Shown: one piece after another, positions 62,160-64,000 of the stretch
Layout: every line of letters starts with the position of its first letter
Position numbering within the stretch: the first letter of the stretch is position 1
NCBI GenBank assembly: GCA_030220185.1
Contig: JASPKZ010004958.1
Span: 275,501 to 339,500 of the forward strand
Length of the DNA: 64,000 nt
From: Diploptera punctata
Lineage: Eukaryota; Arthropoda; Insecta; Blattodea; Blaberidae
Direction: 5' to 3'
The notes under the pieces: generated by a model
What the model was told of the DNA's origin: nothing
The model's input: the letters and a program-made list of their open reading frames with translations, nothing else
Databases searched by the model: none
Program-made: the position numbers and the translations under genes

Positions 62160-64000
62160 TAATATCTCCTTTCCACCCTTAAAGTAAGAGTCCATGTTTC
62201 GCACCCATACAGTATAACTTGTAGAATAATAGTTTTATATATTTTCAGTTTAACGTTTTTTTTAAAGGAGTTGGGACATCAAGAGTCTCTGCAATACATA
62301 ACAACAAGCATTTCCAGAATTGAGCCTATGTTTAATTTCTTTGTGCATCTCATTCCTATTTGTGATTATTGTTCCTAGGTATTTGAATTCAGCCATTTCT
62401 TCAAAATTTCCCTCATTTGTCGTTAGCTGTCCATTTCCATTATATAATGTATTTCTACGTGTGACCATATATTTAGTTTTATTGACATTTACTTCCAGTT
62501 CTAATTTCTTAGTGTTACTCAATAGTGTGTGTGTGTATTGTCCTCTAGTATCTCCTCATATCTGCCAACAATACTACATCATCAGCATAAACTAACAGTT
62601 TATGAATACCATTCAGTTGTAAGCCTTCCTCATTCTCGAAATATTTAATGGCATGTTCTAGTACAAAATTAAATATTAGAGGAGATAGTGCATCCCCTTG
62701 CTTCAACCCATTCTGGATTTCAAAAGTGTCCGAAAGCTGCTTGCCTACTCGGACCCTACTCTTTGTGCCATTTAGACACATTCGTATAAGTCTAACTAAC
62801 TGTTTAGCAATTCCGAACTCAAGCAGGATACTATGTAACTTCTCCCTCTTAATTGAATCATATGCTTTTTTGAAGTCTACATATAGTTGCTGTACAGTAC
62901 CACTATATTCCCATTTATTTTCTAAAATCTGTCTTATACTAAAAATCTGATCTGTTGTAGACCTGTTTCTTCTAAATGCACATTGATGATCTCCTAGAAT
63001 GTCATCAATATAGGGAGTAAGTCTGCTTACTAATATATTTGTTAGAATTTTGTACGAAGTTGAACGTAATGAGATGCCCCTGTAGTTGTTGGAAAAAGTT
63101 TTATCTTCTTTCTTATAAATTGGTACGATTGTTGATTCCTTCCATTCATCTGGAACAGCTTCTTTTCCCAAATCATGCTAAGCAACCAGCGTATCTTGTC
63201 CATCAATTTTTCTCCCCCTGATTCTATCAGTTCTGCTGGGATCTCATCTGAACCTGATGCTTTATAGATCTGCAATTTTTCAATCGCCATTTCAACCTCT
63301 AATGCACTTGGCTCTGTGACTAGCATTTCTGCTCTCTGTAAATTATCCTCCTCAATGTCCTGTACTGTATGTACATTTAATAGCTAATTAAAGTAACTTT
63401 TTTATCTGTTTAATATACTCCTGGAATCTGAATGATATCCCCATTTTCATTCCGAATTATGTTAGTTCTAGGCTGAAACCCTTTCTTCTCTATACTAATT
63501 CCCTGATATAATTCTCTAATGTTCCTATTGTTTGCATTCATTTCAAGATCATTAATCTTCTCCCTCAAATATTCCCTCTTTTTACTCATTAGTAACTTCG
63601 TGGTTTCCCGTCTAATACTACCCGATTGCTCCAAATTTACCTCATTTGGCTCGTGTAACCATTTCATTTTTGCTAGCTTTCTTTTCTTTACAATGTTGGC
63701 ACATTCCTCAACAAACAATTTCTATTTTGCCTCTTTTTTAAACAACCAATGCTTTCTGATGCTGAATTTAATAGTATCTCTTATAGCCTCCCATCCTTTA
63801 TTTATATCAGTTTTTTTTTCGTTTGCCACATTGTTATCTGAAGATTCCAGTACTTCAAATCTATTAGCAATTTTGATTTGTTATTCTTGCCGCATTTCAT
63901 CATTTTTCTGGTTTTTTAATTCAAATTTTACAGAATCATCTTTATCATTTGTTCCTCTCATAAGTGATAGACGTTGTCTGATTTTCACTCTGACCAGATG
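62160..64000 (-). mobile_element. AMNLRV-type LINE, runs off the window end
   Basis: The minus strand carries the RT and flanks of the LINE family whose C-terminus is at 22055-22515. The 3' part is replaced by the RTE fragment at 61713-62135. The 5' part continues past 64000. Confidence 0.8.
62262..63718 (-). pseudogene. AMNLRV-type LINE reverse transcriptase, frameshifted
   Basis: 63718-63410: WLHEPNEVNLEQ and ELYQGISIEKKGFQPRTNII. 63326-63042: ALEVEMAIEKLQIYKASGSD, EIPAELIESGGEKL. 63171-62545: NNYRGISLRSTSYKILTNIL, DHQCAFRRNRSTTDQIFSIR, VDFKKAYDSIKREKL, NGLKQGDALSPLIFNF and the catalytic LLVYADDVVLLAD. 62522-62262: LELEVNVNKTKYM and EFKYLGTIITN. Frames change at about 63150, 63380 and 62530. 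The RT core itself is open over 208 codons. Confidence 0.85.

Noticed and set aside
1..64000. CRISPR array or bacterial defence system
   Set aside because: No regular spacer-repeat array, no prokaryotic operon structure or ribosome-binding sites. The repeats here are palindromes, SINEs and microsatellites.

Overview
The window is eukaryotic and almost certainly insect nuclear DNA. It is AT-rich, has no operon structure, has spliced exons of a Dpr-type immunoglobulin gene, and is otherwise dominated by retrotransposon debris and tRNA-derived SINEs. One LINE C-terminus ending YVRAAMNLRV is a type I associate with cockroach and termite predicted proteins, so Blattodea is my best guess. That guess rests on memory, not on a search.

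The only host gene I can support is a plus-strand Dpr-like neuronal cell-surface receptor. Three in-phase exons (8187-8349, 11207-11343, 14080-14189) encode the second Ig domain and the C-terminal tail. A possible alternative last exon lies at 17208-17281. Upstream exons are outside the window. Introns and flanks are full of insertions.

Layout: 1-7.6 kb holds a dispersed hairpin repeat, a foldback, a Penelope-like palindrome split by an RTE-type LINE, and a mariner-derived palindrome. 7.6-17.3 kb is the dpr-like gene with SINEs and foldbacks in its introns. 17.3-26 kb holds SINEs, LINE fragments, a run of foldbacks and a tRNA-bearing palindrome (20.5-21.3 kb). 26-33.9 kb holds RTE-type LINEs, a tandem tRNA-SINE, a decayed DUF7869-like gene, Penelope foldbacks and a piggyBac fragment. 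33.9-37.4 kb is a two-ORF LINE. 37.5-50 kb holds RTE-type LINEs, tRNA-like insertions, mariner/Tc1 remnants and the second copy of the hairpin repeat. 50.4-55.1 kb is a LINE with an L1ORF1p-like ORF1. 55-64 kb holds LINE 3' ends, a second transposase-start palindrome, the second tRNA palindrome (57.6-58.3 kb), a 2.3-kb long-inverted-repeat element, and an AMNLRV-type LINE running off the end.

Two patterns stand out. First, at least ten palindromic elements, several still encoding the SAVAAHxW motif of Penelope-like GIY-YIG endonucleases, carry hammerhead-ribozyme-like cores (CTGANGA - hairpin - GAAA). Their stem II sequences differ but mostly still pair. Second, tRNA-derived units occur as monomer, tandem dimer and large inverted palindromes. 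Both large palindromes are bounded by 12-13 bp direct repeats, as if each was inserted as one retroposed unit. Nothing in the window suggests a working multi-gene pathway; the shared theme is self-mobilising RNA-based elements.
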